This document shows positions 52,946 through 62,319 of a stretch of 64,000 nucleotides of DNA, in pieces (position 1 is the stretch's first letter; the number at the start of each line of letters is the position of its first letter). The notes below the pieces were generated by a model. That model did no database searches. It was not told the origin of the DNA and worked only from the letters and a program-made list of their open reading frames with translations. The DNA comes from Cupriavidus necator (lineage in GTDB: Bacteria > Pseudomonadota > Gammaproteobacteria > Burkholderiales > Burkholderiaceae). The translations under genes were made by a program, and so were the position numbers. The stretch spans positions 310,001 to 374,000 of the forward strand of contig NZ_SROX01000001.1 in the NCBI RefSeq assembly GCF_013141915.1. The letters run 5' to 3'.

Positions 52946-55900
52946 ATGAATCTCTCAAAATTCTTTATCGACCGCCCTATCTTCGCGGGGGTGCTGTCGG
53001 TGCTGATCTTCCTGATCGGTGCCATCTCGATGTTCAAGCTGCCGATCTCGGAGTACCCGGAAGTGGTGCCGCCTTCGGTGGTGGTGCGCGCGCAGTATCC
53101 GGGCGCCAATCCCAAGGTGATCGCCGAGACCGTGGCGTCGCCGCTGGAAGAGCAGATCAACGGCGTCGAGGACATGCTGTACATGTCGTCGCAGTCCAAC
53201 AGCGACGGCCTGCTCACGCTGACCGTGACCTTCAAGCTGGGCACCGACCCGGACAAGGCCCAGCAACTGGTGCAGAACCGCGTCTCGCAGGCAGAGCCGC
53301 GCCTGCCCGAGGACGTGCGCCGCCTGGGCATCACCACGGTCAAGAGCTCGCCGGACCTGACCATGGTGGTCCACCTGGTCTCGCCCAACGACCGCTATGA
53401 CATGACCTACCTGCGCAACTACGCGGTGATCAACGTCAAGGACCGGCTGGCGCGCCTGCAGGGCGTAGGCCAGGTGCAGCTGTTCGGCTCGGGCGACTAC
53501 GCCATGCGCGTGTGGCTCAACCCCGAGAAGATGGCCGAACGCCAGCTCGCCACCAGCGACGTGATCAAGGCCATCCGCGAGCAGAACGTGCAGGTCGCGG
53601 CCGGCGTGATCGGCCAGTCGCCGTCGCTGCCAGGGGCTGACCTGCAGTTGTCGGTCAATGCGCAGGGCCGCCTGAGCACGGTGGAAGAATTCGGCGATAT
53701 CGTCGTGCGCACCTCCGCCGACGGTGCCGTCACGTACCTGAAGGACGTGGCCCGCATCGAGCTGGGCGCCTCGGAATACGCGCTGCGCTCGCTGCTGGAC
53801 AACAAGCCAGCGGTGGCCATCCCCATCTTCCAGGCGCCGGGCTCCAACGCCATCCAGATTTCGGATGACGTGCGCAAGACCATGGAAGAGCTGAAGCAGA
53901 ACTTCCCGGACGGCATCGACTACAGCATCGTCTACGACCCCACGCAGTTCGTGCGGCACTCGATCGAGGCGGTCACGCACACGCTGTTCGAGGCGATTGC
54001 GCTGGTGGTGCTGGTGGTGATCCTGTTCCTGCAGACCTGGCGCGCGTCGATCATCCCGCTGCTGGCGGTGCCGGTGTCGATCGTCGGTACCTTCGGGCTG
54101 ATGCATGCGTTCGGCTTCTCGATCAATGCGCTGTCGCTGTTCGGGCTGGTGCTGGCGATCGGCATCGTGGTCGACGACGCGATCGTGGTGGTCGAGAACG
54201 TCGAGCGCAACATCGAGGAAGGGCTGACGCCGAAGGAGGCCACCTACAAGGCCATGCGCGAGGTCAGCGGCCCCATCATCGCGATCGCGCTGACGCTGAT
54301 CGCCGTGTTCGTGCCGCTGGCTTTCATGACCGGCCTGACCGGGCAGTTCTACAAGCAGTTCGCGCTGACCATCTCGATCTCTACCATCATCTCGGCGTTC
54401 AACTCGCTGACGCTGTCGCCGGCACTTTCGGCGCTGCTGCTCAGGAGCCACGATGCGCCCAAGGACTGGCTGTCGCGCTGGATGGACCGCGTCTTCGGCG
54501 GCTTCTTCAAGGGCTTCAACCGGTTCTTCGGCCGCAGCGCCGAGAGCTATGGCCGCGGCGTGAAGGGCGTGATCCGCCGCAAGGGCTCGGTGTTCGGCGT
54601 CTACGCGGTGATGCTGGCGCTGACCTGGGGCGTGTTCCAGCTGGTGCCCAAGGGTTTCGTGCCGGCGCAGGACAAGCAGTACCTGGTGAGCTTCGCCAAG
54701 CTGCCTGACGGTGCCACGCTGGACCGGACCGAAGACGTGATCCGCAAGATGAGCGACATTGCGCTCAAGCATCCGGGCGTGGAATCGGCCGTCGCCTTCC
54801 CGGGCCTGTCGATCAATGGCTTCACCAACAGCCCGAGCGCCGGCATCGTGTTCGCCACGCTCAAGCCGTTCGAGGACCGCAAGAGCGCAGAACTCGGGGG
54901 CGCAGCCATTGCCGCCGACCTGAACCAGAAGTACGCCGCGATCCAGGATGCGTTTATCGCGGTGTTCCCGCCGCCGCCCGTGCAGGGCCTGGGTACCATC
55001 GGCGGGTTCAAGCTGATGATCGAGGACCGCGCCGCGCTGGGGTATGACGCGCTGTTCGAGGCCACCAACGCGTTCGCCAACAAGGCGCGCGCAACGCCCG
55101 AGCTGACCGGCATCTTCAGCAACTACCAGGTCAACGTGCCGCAGCTCGACGTCAAGCTGGACCGCGTCAAGGCCAAGCAGCTGGGGGTGCCGGTGACGGA
55201 GGTGTTCGACACGCTGCAGACCTACCTGGGCTCTGCGTACGTCAACGACTTCAACAAGTTCGGCCGGACCTACCAGGTCAAGGTGCAGGCCGACGCGCCG
55301 TTCCGCGCCCATGCCGAGGACATCCTGCAACTGAAGACGCGCAACGCCGCCGGCGACATGGTGCCGCTGTCGTCGCTGGTGCAGGTCAAGCAAGGCTTCG
55401 GTCCGGACAGCGTGGTGCGCTACAACGGCTTCACCGCCGCCGACATGAACGGCGGGCCGGCGCCCGGCTTCTCGTCGGGCCAGGCACAGGCCGCGGCCGA
55501 GCGCATTGCCGCCGAGACGCTGCCCAAGGGCATGAAGTTTGAATGGACCGAGCTGACCTACCAGGACATCCTGGCCGGCAATGCGGGGGTGTGGATCTTC
55601 CCGCTGTGCGTGCTGCTGGTGTTCCTGGTGCTGGCGGCCCAGTACGAGAGCCTGACGCTGCCGCTGGCGGTGATCCTGATCGTGCCGATGAGCCTGCTGG
55701 CGGCCATGACCGGGGTATGGCTCACGCGTGGCGACAACAACATCTTCACGCAAATCGGCTTCATCGTGCTGGTGGGCTTGTCAGCGAAGAACGCGATCCT
55801 GATCGTCGAGTTCGCGCGCGAGCTCGAGCATCACGGCCGCACCGTGGTGCAGGCCGCAATCGAAGCCAGCCGCCTGCGCCTGCGCCCGATCCTGATGACC

Positions 55901-56131
55901 TCGTTCGCGTTCATCATGGGCGTGGTGCCGCTGGTGATCTCCACCGGTGCCGGCGCCGAGATGCGCCATGCGATGGGCGTGGCGGTGTTCGCCGGCATGC
56001 TGGGCGTGACCTTCTTCGGGCTGTTCCTGACGCCGGTGTTCTATGTGGCGCTGCGGTTGTTTGCCACGCGCGGCCAGCGCCGCGCGGCCGCGCAAGAACA
56101 AGGCGCGCACTTGACTGCATCGGCTGAATAA
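52946..56131 (+). CDS. RND multidrug efflux pump, HAE1 family (BpeF/MexF-like)
   Basis: A 1061-residue inner-membrane pump with twelve membrane helices and two large periplasmic loops. It starts NLSKFFIDRPIFAGVLSVLI, as in the MexF group. The proton-relay aspartates lie in GIVVDDAIVVVENVER (about 410), and the second-half relay lysine region is in GLSAKNAILIVEFARE. It exports drugs using the proton gradient. Close relatives in Burkholderia expel chloramphenicol, fluoroquinolones and trimethoprim. The stop overlaps the channel-gene start by one base (TAATG). Confidence 0.96.
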   Translation: MNLSKFFIDRPIFAGVLSVLIFLIGAISMFKLPISEYPEVVPPSVVVRAQYPGANPKVIAETVASPLEEQINGVEDMLYMSSQSNSDGLLTLTVTFKLGTDPDKAQQLVQNRVSQAEPRLPEDVRRLGITTVKSSPDLTMVVHLVSPNDRYDMTYLRNYAVINVKDRLARLQGVGQVQLFGSGDYAMRVWLNPEKMAERQLATSDVIKAIREQNVQVAAGVIGQSPSLPGADLQLSVNAQGRLSTVEEFGDIVVRTSADGAVTYLKDVARIELGASEYALRSLLDNKPAVAIPIFQAPGSNAIQISDDVRKTMEELKQNFPDGIDYSIVYDPTQFVRHSIEAVTHTLFEAIALVVLVVILFLQTWRASIIPLLAVPVSIVGTFGLMHAFGFSINALSLFGLVLAIGIVVDDAIVVVENVERNIEEGLTPKEATYKAMREVSGPIIAIALTLIAVFVPLAFMTGLTGQFYKQFALTISISTIISAFNSLTLSPALSALLLRSHDAPKDWLSRWMDRVFGGFFKGFNRFFGRSAESYGRGVKGVIRRKGSVFGVYAVMLALTWGVFQLVPKGFVPAQDKQYLVSFAKLPDGATLDRTEDVIRKMSDIALKHPGVESAVAFPGLSINGFTNSPSAGIVFATLKPFEDRKSAELGGAAIAADLNQKYAAIQDAFIAVFPPPPVQGLGTIGGFKLMIEDRAALGYDALFEATNAFANKARATPELTGIFSNYQVNVPQLDVKLDRVKAKQLGVPVTEVFDTLQTYLGSAYVNDFNKFGRTYQVKVQADAPFRAHAEDILQLKTRNAAGDMVPLSSLVQVKQGFGPDSVVRYNGFTAADMNGGPAPGFSSGQAQAAAERIAAETLPKGMKFEWTELTYQDILAGNAGVWIFPLCVLLVFLVLAAQYESLTLPLAVILIVPMSLLAAMTGVWLTRGDNNIFTQIGFIVLVGLSAKNAILIVEFARELEHHGRTVVQAAIEASRLRLRPILMTSFAFIMGVVPLVISTGAGAEMRHAMGVAVFAGMLGVTFFGLFLTPVFYVALRLFATRGQRRAAAQEQGAHLTASAE

Positions 56132-57687
56132 TGGTGATCAACATGAATGCCCCTGCAATTTCGAACGTATTTTCGACTGGCCAATGGCTGCCCAGGCTGG
56201 CAACGCTGGCCTCCGCGCTAGTCCTCGCGGGCTGCTCGCTGGCCCCGACCTACAAGGTGCCGGAAACCGCCACGGTGCCGGCCTTCAAGGAAGCCGAGGC
56301 CGCCCAGGCCGAAGGCGCGCAATGGAAGACCGCGACGCCGGCCGAGGGCCAGCATCGCGGCGAATGGTGGAAGATCTTCGGCGACGCCGAACTGGACCGC
56401 CTGATCGCCGCCGCCGGCGAATCGAACCAGGACCTTGCCATCGCCGCGGCGCGCCTCAAGCAGGCGCGCGCCTTCACCGGCGCGACCGAGGCCGACCTCT
56501 ACCCGCAACTGAGCGTGGGGCTGGACCCGACCCGCTCGCAGCCGTCGGCTGCCTCGCAGGGCTTGCCGGACGGCACGCGCGTGCCGCCGCAGACGGTGCT
56601 GAAGGCCCGCGCCTTCGCCAGTTATGAGCTGGACCTGTTCGGCCGCGTCGCGTCCAGCGTCAATGCCGCCCGCGCCGAGGGCGAGGCCGCGGAAGACCTG
56701 TACCGCTCGGTGCAGTTGGCGCTGCAGGCCGACGTGGCGCAGGCGTATTTCGCGCTGCGCACGCTCGACAGCGAGCGCGACCTGCTCAACGCCACCATCA
56801 GGCTGCGCGAGGATGCGCTGTCGCTGCTGAAGAAGCGCTATGACGCCGGCGAAACCACCGACCTCGACCCCGCCCGCGCCGAAGCGGAACTCGGCACCGC
56901 GCGCGCGGACCTGGCCGGCATCGAGCGCCGCCGCGCCAACCAGGAGCATGCGCTGGCCGTGCTGACCGGCGTGCCGCCGGCGGCGTTCGCGCTGCCGGCA
57001 AGGCCATTCGATGCCAGCCCGGTCGCGATCCCCGCCGGGCTGCCGTCCGAACTGCTGGAGCGGCGTCCGGACATCGCCGCGGCCGAGCGACAGATGGCGG
57101 CGGCCAATGCGCGCATCGGCGTGGCCAAGGCGGCGTTCTTCCCGCGCATCACGCTGACCGGCTTGTTCGGCTTTGAATCGGCCGATCTGTCGAACCTGTT
57201 CAAGTGGTCTTCGCGCACCTGGATGCTGGGGCCGCTGATCGGATCCAGCATCGCGCAGACCGTGTTCGACGGTGGCCGCAACAGCGCCAACCTCGCCGGC
57301 GCCCGCGCCGCGCACGAGGAAACGGTGGCAAGCTACCGGCAGACCGTGCTGGTGGCCTTCCGCGAGGTGGAAGACAGTCTTGCAGACGTGCGCTGGCTCA
57401 GCCAGCAGGCCGGTGCGCTCGACAGCGCGCTCGGTGGCGCGAAGCGCGCGGCGCGCATCTCGCGCAGCCGCTATGACGCGGGCGCGGTCGACTACCTGAC
57501 GGTGATCGATGCCGACCGCACCGTGCTGCAGTCGCAGCGCGAGGCCAACCAGGTCGCAGGCCTGCGCGCCGCCGCCACGGTATCGCTGGTGCGGCGGCTT
57601 GGCGGGGGCTGGGGGCCACTGCCGGCTACCGTCGCCGCGTCGCCGGCGCCTGCGGCGCAGGGCGCTGCCGCCCCGGTGGCGCGCTGA
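56131..57687 (+). CDS. RND outer-membrane channel lipoprotein (OprC/OpcM-like)
   Basis: A 518-residue TolC-type channel of the NodT class. The lipobox LVLAGCSL (cysteine near residue 35) is followed by PTYKVPE. Two structural repeats are visible, with GETTDLDPARAEAELGTARADLAG in the first and GAVDYLTVIDADRTVLQSQR in the second. It forms the outer exit duct of the pump. The ATG at 56131 overlaps the pump stop by one base (TAATG), so translation is coupled; an ATG at 56143 is possible. Confidence 0.93.
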   Translation: MVINMNAPAISNVFSTGQWLPRLATLASALVLAGCSLAPTYKVPETATVPAFKEAEAAQAEGAQWKTATPAEGQHRGEWWKIFGDAELDRLIAAAGESNQDLAIAAARLKQARAFTGATEADLYPQLSVGLDPTRSQPSAASQGLPDGTRVPPQTVLKARAFASYELDLFGRVASSVNAARAEGEAAEDLYRSVQLALQADVAQAYFALRTLDSERDLLNATIRLREDALSLLKKRYDAGETTDLDPARAEAELGTARADLAGIERRRANQEHALAVLTGVPPAAFALPARPFDASPVAIPAGLPSELLERRPDIAAAERQMAAANARIGVAKAAFFPRITLTGLFGFESADLSNLFKWSSRTWMLGPLIGSSIAQTVFDGGRNSANLAGARAAHEETVASYRQTVLVAFREVEDSLADVRWLSQQAGALDSALGGAKRAARISRSRYDAGAVDYLTVIDADRTVLQSQREANQVAGLRAAATVSLVRRLGGGWGPLPATVAASPAPAAQGAAAPVAR

Positions 57688-57793
57688 GCCACGCAAGGGA
57701 CTGGCGCGATGCCTGGCAGTCACTACACTGTAAGCATCGCGCCATGCGTACAGGATGCACGGGTGCGCCCCGGTTGCGTCCTGTCCCGCCGCC

Positions 57794-58336
57794 ATGCTTG
57801 TCCGACACAGGAAACTGCTCTCGGGGTTCATCTTCGCCGCGCTCACCGTGGGCGCGCTGCTGGCGCCGCTGCCATGGCTGGACCGCACCGCCATCCATGA
57901 CGAGGTAGTGATCGCGCGCCCGGCGGCGCAAGTCTTCGACTTTGTTGCAACGCCGCGCCACTGGCCCGCGTGGCATCCGGCATCGCTGGCGGTGGCGGGC
58001 GCGACCGACCATCCGCTCGGGCGCGGCGAGCGCGTGGCCGAGACCTTCATGCTGGCCCAGCGCGGCGGCGTGGTGGTCTGGACCGTGATCGAAAGCCAGC
58101 CGCCGCGCACGTGGGTGATCGAGGGTGTTGCCGCGGGCCACCGCGTCGGCACCATCATCTACCGGATGACACCATCGGCCGAACGCACGCGCTTCGAGCG
58201 CGAGTTCCGCTACCGCTCGCCGACGCTGCTGTTTGCGCTGATCAACCGCCTGACGCTGCGCGAGCAGGTCCAGGCCGAGTCCACCGAAGCCGTGCGCCGG
58301 CTCAAGACATTGCTGGAGACCCAGCCGCCGTCATAG
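57794..58336 (+). CDS. SRPBCC-family (START-like) protein with N-terminal membrane anchor
   Basis: A 180-residue protein. Residues about 8-28 are hydrophobic (LLSGFIFAALTVGALLAPLP), a likely anchor or signal. After that comes an SRPBCC/polyketide-cyclase-like domain starting HDEVVIARPAAQVFDFVATPRHWPAWHP and ending in a helix (EAVRRLKTLLE). Such domains bind hydrophobic ligands. The start at 57794 was chosen to give the anchor its usual charge pattern. It follows the efflux operon by 106 bp; a functional link is not shown. Confidence 0.83.
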   Translation: MLVRHRKLLSGFIFAALTVGALLAPLPWLDRTAIHDEVVIARPAAQVFDFVATPRHWPAWHPASLAVAGATDHPLGRGERVAETFMLAQRGGVVVWTVIESQPPRTWVIEGVAAGHRVGTIIYRMTPSAERTRFEREFRYRSPTLLFALINRLTLREQVQAESTEAVRRLKTLLETQPPS

Positions 58337-58408
58337 CGCGGCGCCTTGCGCGAGGCACCGATCCGGCCTAAGTTGGAGCCATCCCACCGTGCGTCCAGCG
58401 AGGCCCGT

Positions 58409-58888
58409 ATGCCGTTCCAGCTGCAATCCACCGCATTCACGCCCGGGGGCGAGATCCCGGCAGAGCACACCTGCGAAGGCGCCGATATCTCCCCGCCGCT
58501 GGACTGGACGGGCCTGCCGCCCGGCACGGCCAGCCTGGCGCTGATCGTTGACGACCCCGATGCGCCGGACCCCGCCGCGCCGAAAATGACCTGGGTCCAC
58601 TGGCTGCTCTACAACCTGCCGGCCCATGCCGGAGCACTGCCAGCGGATATCGCCAGGTCCGGGCTGCCAGCCGGCACCGGTGAAGGCTTGAATGACTGGC
58701 ACCGCACCGGCTATGGTGGCCCGTGTCCGCCGATCGGCCGGCACCGCTACGTCTTCAAGCTCTATGCGCTGGACGTGGCGTTGCCGGACCTCGGCACGCC
58801 AGACAAGGCGGCGCTGGAGCGGGCAATGCAAGGCCACGTGCTGGCCAAGGCGGAACTGATCGGCACTTACCAGAAGCTGCAGCGATAG
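58409..58888 (+). CDS. YbhB/YbcL (PEBP/Raf kinase inhibitor-like) protein
   Basis: A 159-residue PEBP-fold protein with the family motifs TCEGADISPPLDWTGLPPGT, LIVDDPDAPDP, WVHWLLYNLP and GPCPPIGRHRYVFKLYALD. Bacterial YbhB-like proteins have no settled function. No signal peptide is seen. RBS GCGAGGCCCGT precedes the ATG weakly. It lies between an SRPBCC gene and a DUF2127 gene in the same direction. Confidence 0.93.
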   Translation: MPFQLQSTAFTPGGEIPAEHTCEGADISPPLDWTGLPPGTASLALIVDDPDAPDPAAPKMTWVHWLLYNLPAHAGALPADIARSGLPAGTGEGLNDWHRTGYGGPCPPIGRHRYVFKLYALDVALPDLGTPDKAALERAMQGHVLAKAELIGTYQKLQR

Positions 58889-58975
58889 CGTGGCGGTGCG
58901 CAGGCCCCGGCCCTGGCCTTTGCCGCTGTTGCACAATACCGGCTTTGCAATCCTTGCATCGACCGGAGATACCGC

Positions 58976-59443
58976 ATGGCAAAGCAGGGCGCACTGGGCC
59001 TCAGGGGCATTGCGTTGTTCGAGGCCGCCAAGGGGCTGCTCGTGATCGTGGCCGGCCTGGGGCTGGCCGCGCTGCTGCATCGCGATGCCCAGGCGCTGGC
59101 CGAAGCCATCATCCAGCGCTGGCATGTCAATCCCGCCAGCCGCTATCCCACCATCTTCCTGTCATTGCTGAAGCATCCCGACAATGCCCGCCTGTGGGCC
59201 ATTGGCGGATCCGCGGCGGTCTATGCGCTGATGCGCTTTGCCGAGGCCTACGGGCTGTGGCGCGGGCTGGCCTGGGGCAACTGGCTCGGCGTGTGGTCGG
59301 GCGGTATCTACATCCCGCTGGAACTGTACGAGGCCTTTGTTCACCCCAGCTGGCTGCATGGCGGGCTGGCCGCCGCCAACCTGCTGGTGGTGCTCTACCT
59401 CGCGCGCGGGCTGATGGCAAAGTCGACCACAAGCGGGTCGTGA
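58976..59443 (+). CDS. DUF2127 membrane protein
   Basis: A 155-residue protein with about four hydrophobic segments (LFEAAKGLLVIVAGLGLAAL; WAIGGSAAVYALMRFAEAYG; WLGVWSGGIYIPLELYEA; LLVVLYLARGLM). The start GLRGIALFEAAKG is the DUF2127 signature. Function unknown. GGAG precedes the ATG by 6 bases. Its last 49 bases overlap the tail of the convergent nuclease gene. Confidence 0.87.
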   Translation: MAKQGALGLRGIALFEAAKGLLVIVAGLGLAALLHRDAQALAEAIIQRWHVNPASRYPTIFLSLLKHPDNARLWAIGGSAAVYALMRFAEAYGLWRGLAWGNWLGVWSGGIYIPLELYEAFVHPSWLHGGLAAANLLVVLYLARGLMAKSTTSGS

Positions 59444-61215
59444 TCGGATGAGCGGTAGGGGCCCGGCGCATAGCGGGCGGGCGTGCCATCGGCGCCAGCG
59501 GCCGGGGCATAGGAGAAGGCCGCCGGCTCGTCGGCATTGATATGCCAGGCGTGGACGGCCACGACATGCGCCGCCGCCGCGGTATCGGCCAGCACATGGT
59601 CCAGGTATCCCACCTGGGCCTCGTAGACGTAGCTGTAGGCCTGCGGCCCGGCAAACCGCGCGACCATGTCGGCATAGCCGCGCTGTGCCAGCAGGCGTAG
59701 CGGGTCTTCCATCGCGTAGCTGTTCAGGTCGCCGATCACCAGCACGCCCGCGTCCGCGACACCGGTGGGCGCGGTGGCCAGCCAGCGGGCCAGGGTGTCG
59801 GCAGCCTGCACGCGCGCCGGGTTCCAGCAGCCCTGGCCATCGCGCTGGTCGGCCTGCGCGCCAGTGGCCTCGACGCAGTTCTTGGATTTGAAATGATTGA
59901 CTACCACTGTCACCAGCGCGCCGCTCGCCACGGCACGGAACGTGGCCGCGAGCGGCTGCCGGCTGCGCTCGGCCAGCCATGTGGTGGCTACGCGCTCGGA
60001 GGGCTGCGCGGTGCGGGCGTTATACAGCAGCCCGACCGCGATGGCGTCGGTGCCGAGCGCAGGCGTGCCGGGATCGGCCACGCGCCAGTCAGGCCCCAGC
60101 ATCGCCGCCAGCTGGCGGATGGCGCTGGACGGGCCGTAGCCATTGTTCTGGACTTCCATCACGCCGATCACGTCGGCGTCCAGGCCGCGCAGCGCGGCCA
60201 TCAGCTTGGCCTGCTGCCGTGCCAGCGCTGCCGCGTCCTGCGCGCCGCGGTTGCCGGGGGCTTCGAGACCGCCGCCCTGGCCGTCGCCATTGAAATAGTT
60301 CTGCAGGTTGAAGGCTGCCACCCGCAGTGCGGTGGCGGGATGCCGCGTTGGCGCAGTGGGACGCGGGTTGGCGCGCTGGTAGACCGGTGCCCCGGCGCCG
60401 CGCACCGGCTGCAGCCGCCACTGGCCGTGGCGCTGCTCCAGCACGCCCGTCACGTCGGTAATGGTATCGCCGGCGCGTAGCGGATGTTCCGCCGACAGTC
60501 GCGGGGGCGGGTAGGGCACCACGGCGGGAAACTGGCGCGACGAGCCGTCGTCGAGCAACAATCGGTTGCGGGCATTGTCCGCCGCGGCCTGCCGCGCGGC
60601 TGGTCCCGGCAGGGCCTGTTGCGTGGGCGCGATCGGGCGCCCGTGGCTCAGCACCACCGTGCCATAACGGCCCAGTTCGTGTGTATCGCTGACAGTCAGT
60701 GTCTGCGGCAGGCGCACCAGCATGCCCTCCATCGCTGCCAGGTCGGACTCGCTGGCTAGTGGCAGCGTCAGCGACTGCGGCGTGACGGGCAGGCCCTGTG
60801 TGCACACCACCGGCGAGCCAGCCAGCACCAGCTGCGTTTGTCCGAATTTTTCCTCGATCTTTCCGGACACGCGAACCATGTCGCCGACCTTGGCGCGCGC
60901 GCGTGGCGCATAGACAAAGAGCCCCTCCGAGCGGCCTGGCCGATGTACGCGCTGCGCGTCCGCTGTCTGCAGGAAAAAACCACGCAGGCCGCCGTCGCCG
61001 CCGAAATCCGCCGTGACGATGGCCTGTACTTCGACCATCCGCCCCGCAAGCGGCGAGGCCTGTCCGGGGGCGCGGACATCGGCCAGCGCGGTCGCGGGGC
61101 TGCCGCATGGCTGCATTGCAGCATCGGCGCCGGCAGGCAGGGCCAGCAGGCAAGCCAGCGGCAGGGCAAGCAGCGCCTTCAGGAGGTTGCTGTAAACAGG
61201 CGGTGACGGAGGCAT
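59395..61215 (-). CDS. Secreted ExeM/NucH-type endonuclease
   Basis: A 606-residue protein. A signal peptide ends LPAGADA, an OB-fold-like region follows (about 55-170: VEVQAIVTADFGGDGGLRGF, VRVSGKIEEKFGQTQLVL), and the C-terminal half is an exonuclease-endonuclease-phosphatase domain with FNLQNYFN, DVIGVMEVQNNGYG, VVNHFKSK, VIGDLNSYAMEDP and SSDHDPLVVDF (catalytic His-Asp). It should degrade extracellular DNA, possibly for phosphate. The ATG at 61215 yields the signal peptide. Its 3' end overlaps the DUF2127 gene by 49 bp. Confidence 0.9.
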   Translation of the reverse strand: MPPSPPVYSNLLKALLALPLACLLALPAGADAAMQPCGSPATALADVRAPGQASPLAGRMVEVQAIVTADFGGDGGLRGFFLQTADAQRVHRPGRSEGLFVYAPRARAKVGDMVRVSGKIEEKFGQTQLVLAGSPVVCTQGLPVTPQSLTLPLASESDLAAMEGMLVRLPQTLTVSDTHELGRYGTVVLSHGRPIAPTQQALPGPAARQAAADNARNRLLLDDGSSRQFPAVVPYPPPRLSAEHPLRAGDTITDVTGVLEQRHGQWRLQPVRGAGAPVYQRANPRPTAPTRHPATALRVAAFNLQNYFNGDGQGGGLEAPGNRGAQDAAALARQQAKLMAALRGLDADVIGVMEVQNNGYGPSSAIRQLAAMLGPDWRVADPGTPALGTDAIAVGLLYNARTAQPSERVATTWLAERSRQPLAATFRAVASGALVTVVVNHFKSKNCVEATGAQADQRDGQGCWNPARVQAADTLARWLATAPTGVADAGVLVIGDLNSYAMEDPLRLLAQRGYADMVARFAGPQAYSYVYEAQVGYLDHVLADTAAAAHVVAVHAWHINADEPAAFSYAPAAGADGTPARYAPGPYRSSDHDPLVVDFAISPRAR

Positions 61216-61370
61216 GGCGGTTTCGGCAGGTCGTGGCAAGGTGGACGATGCTAACCCCCGCGTGTAACGGAATGCTTGCTGCCGGGATGTGACGCCGCGA
61301 TCGTGCTAAGGTAGTAAAGACCCGCCGGTACCCGACCGGCGCCGGCATAAACCTCATCGCTTACCACGTC

Positions 61371-61661
61371 ATGATCAAGGAAATCGCGCAAATCACCATC
61401 AAGCCCGGCATGGAGAAGCAGTTCGAGCACGGCGTGAGCCAGGCCACGCCGCTGTTCCTGCGCTCGCACGGGTGCCACGGGGTGCAACTGTTCCGCTCGA
61501 TCGAGCAGCCGGACCAGTACACGCTGGTGGTGGACTGGGAAACCGTGGACGACCATATGGTCCTGTTCCGCGAATCGCCGGAGTTCCAGCAATGGCGCGG
61601 CCTGGTTGCGGAGACCTTTGCCGCGCCGCCCAACGTGCACCACGTGTCCAAGGTCCTGTAA
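61371..61661 (+). CDS. Antibiotic biosynthesis monooxygenase (ABM) domain protein
   Basis: A 96-residue dimeric alpha/beta-barrel-type protein: IKEIAQITIKPGMEKQFEHG, GCHGVQLFRSIEQPDQYTLV and WETVDDHMVLFRESPEFQQW, all ABM landmarks. Members act as small oxygenases or heme-degrading enzymes, but many are uncharacterised. It is 7 bp upstream of pssA and so probably co-transcribed with it. No functional link is evident. Confidence 0.88.
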   Translation: MIKEIAQITIKPGMEKQFEHGVSQATPLFLRSHGCHGVQLFRSIEQPDQYTLVVDWETVDDHMVLFRESPEFQQWRGLVAETFAAPPNVHHVSKVL

Positions 61662-61668
61662 GCGCGCC

Positions 61669-62307
61669 ATGAATACCCGGCCCGAACGCCCCCGCCATTT
61701 CTCGATGCTGCGTGAACTGCAGCTGGCCGATGTCTTCACGCTCGGCAACGCGGCCTGCGGCATGGGGTCGGTGTTCTTCGCGATGTTTTTCGTCGCGGAC
61801 CAGCAGCTGTCGCATTTCTACACGGCCGCGGCGCTGGCCCCGCTGGCCTTTATCTTCGACGTGCTCGACGGGCGCATCGCGCGCTGGCGGCACGCGCATT
61901 CCGCGCTGGGGCGCGAGCTGGACTCGCTGGCCGACGTGATCTCGTTCGGCGTCGGCCCCGCCACGCTGGCCTTCGCCGCCGGCATGCGCGGCGGCTGGGA
62001 CCTGGCCATACTGGTCTACTTTGTCTGCTGCGGCGTCAGCCGGCTGGCGCGCTTCAACGTCACCGCCGAATCGCTGGCGGCGGGTAGCGGCAGCGGCAAG
62101 GTGGCCTACTTCGAAGGCACACCCATTCCCACCAGCGTGCTGCTGACCGCCGTGCTGACATGGTGCGCATGGCGGGGCCAGCTCGGCGGCGAACTGCCCG
62201 GCGGCGCATGGGTGCTTGGGCCCACGGTGCTGCATCCCCTGGTGCTGCTGTTTGCGCTGTCGGGGACGCTGATGGTCAGCAAGACCCTGCGCATCCCCAA
62301 GTTCTGA
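61669..62307 (+). CDS. pssA: CDP-diacylglycerol-serine O-phosphatidyltransferase
   Basis: A 212-residue integral membrane CDP-alcohol phosphotransferase. The catalytic motif D-G-x2-A-R-x8-G-x3-D-x3-D is complete in DVLDGRIARWRHAHSALGRE with LDSLAD. Six or so membrane helices follow. It makes phosphatidylserine from CDP-diacylglycerol and serine; the N-terminal LADVFTLGNAACGMGSVFFA favours PssA over PgsA. The ATG at 61669 is 7 bp after the ABM stop. It is convergent with the MFS gene (12-bp gap). Confidence 0.9.
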   Translation: MNTRPERPRHFSMLRELQLADVFTLGNAACGMGSVFFAMFFVADQQLSHFYTAAALAPLAFIFDVLDGRIARWRHAHSALGRELDSLADVISFGVGPATLAFAAGMRGGWDLAILVYFVCCGVSRLARFNVTAESLAAGSGSGKVAYFEGTPIPTSVLLTAVLTWCAWRGQLGGELPGGAWVLGPTVLHPLVLLFALSGTLMVSKTLRIPKF

Positions 62308-62319
62308 AGGCGCCCGCCA

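Noticed and set aside
52955..55753. A 932-codon open frame antisense to the RND pump gene
   Set aside because: It is His/Arg/Gln-rich low-complexity sequence mirroring a high-GC real gene; it has no motif and exists only because GC3-rich coding DNA leaves antisense frames open.
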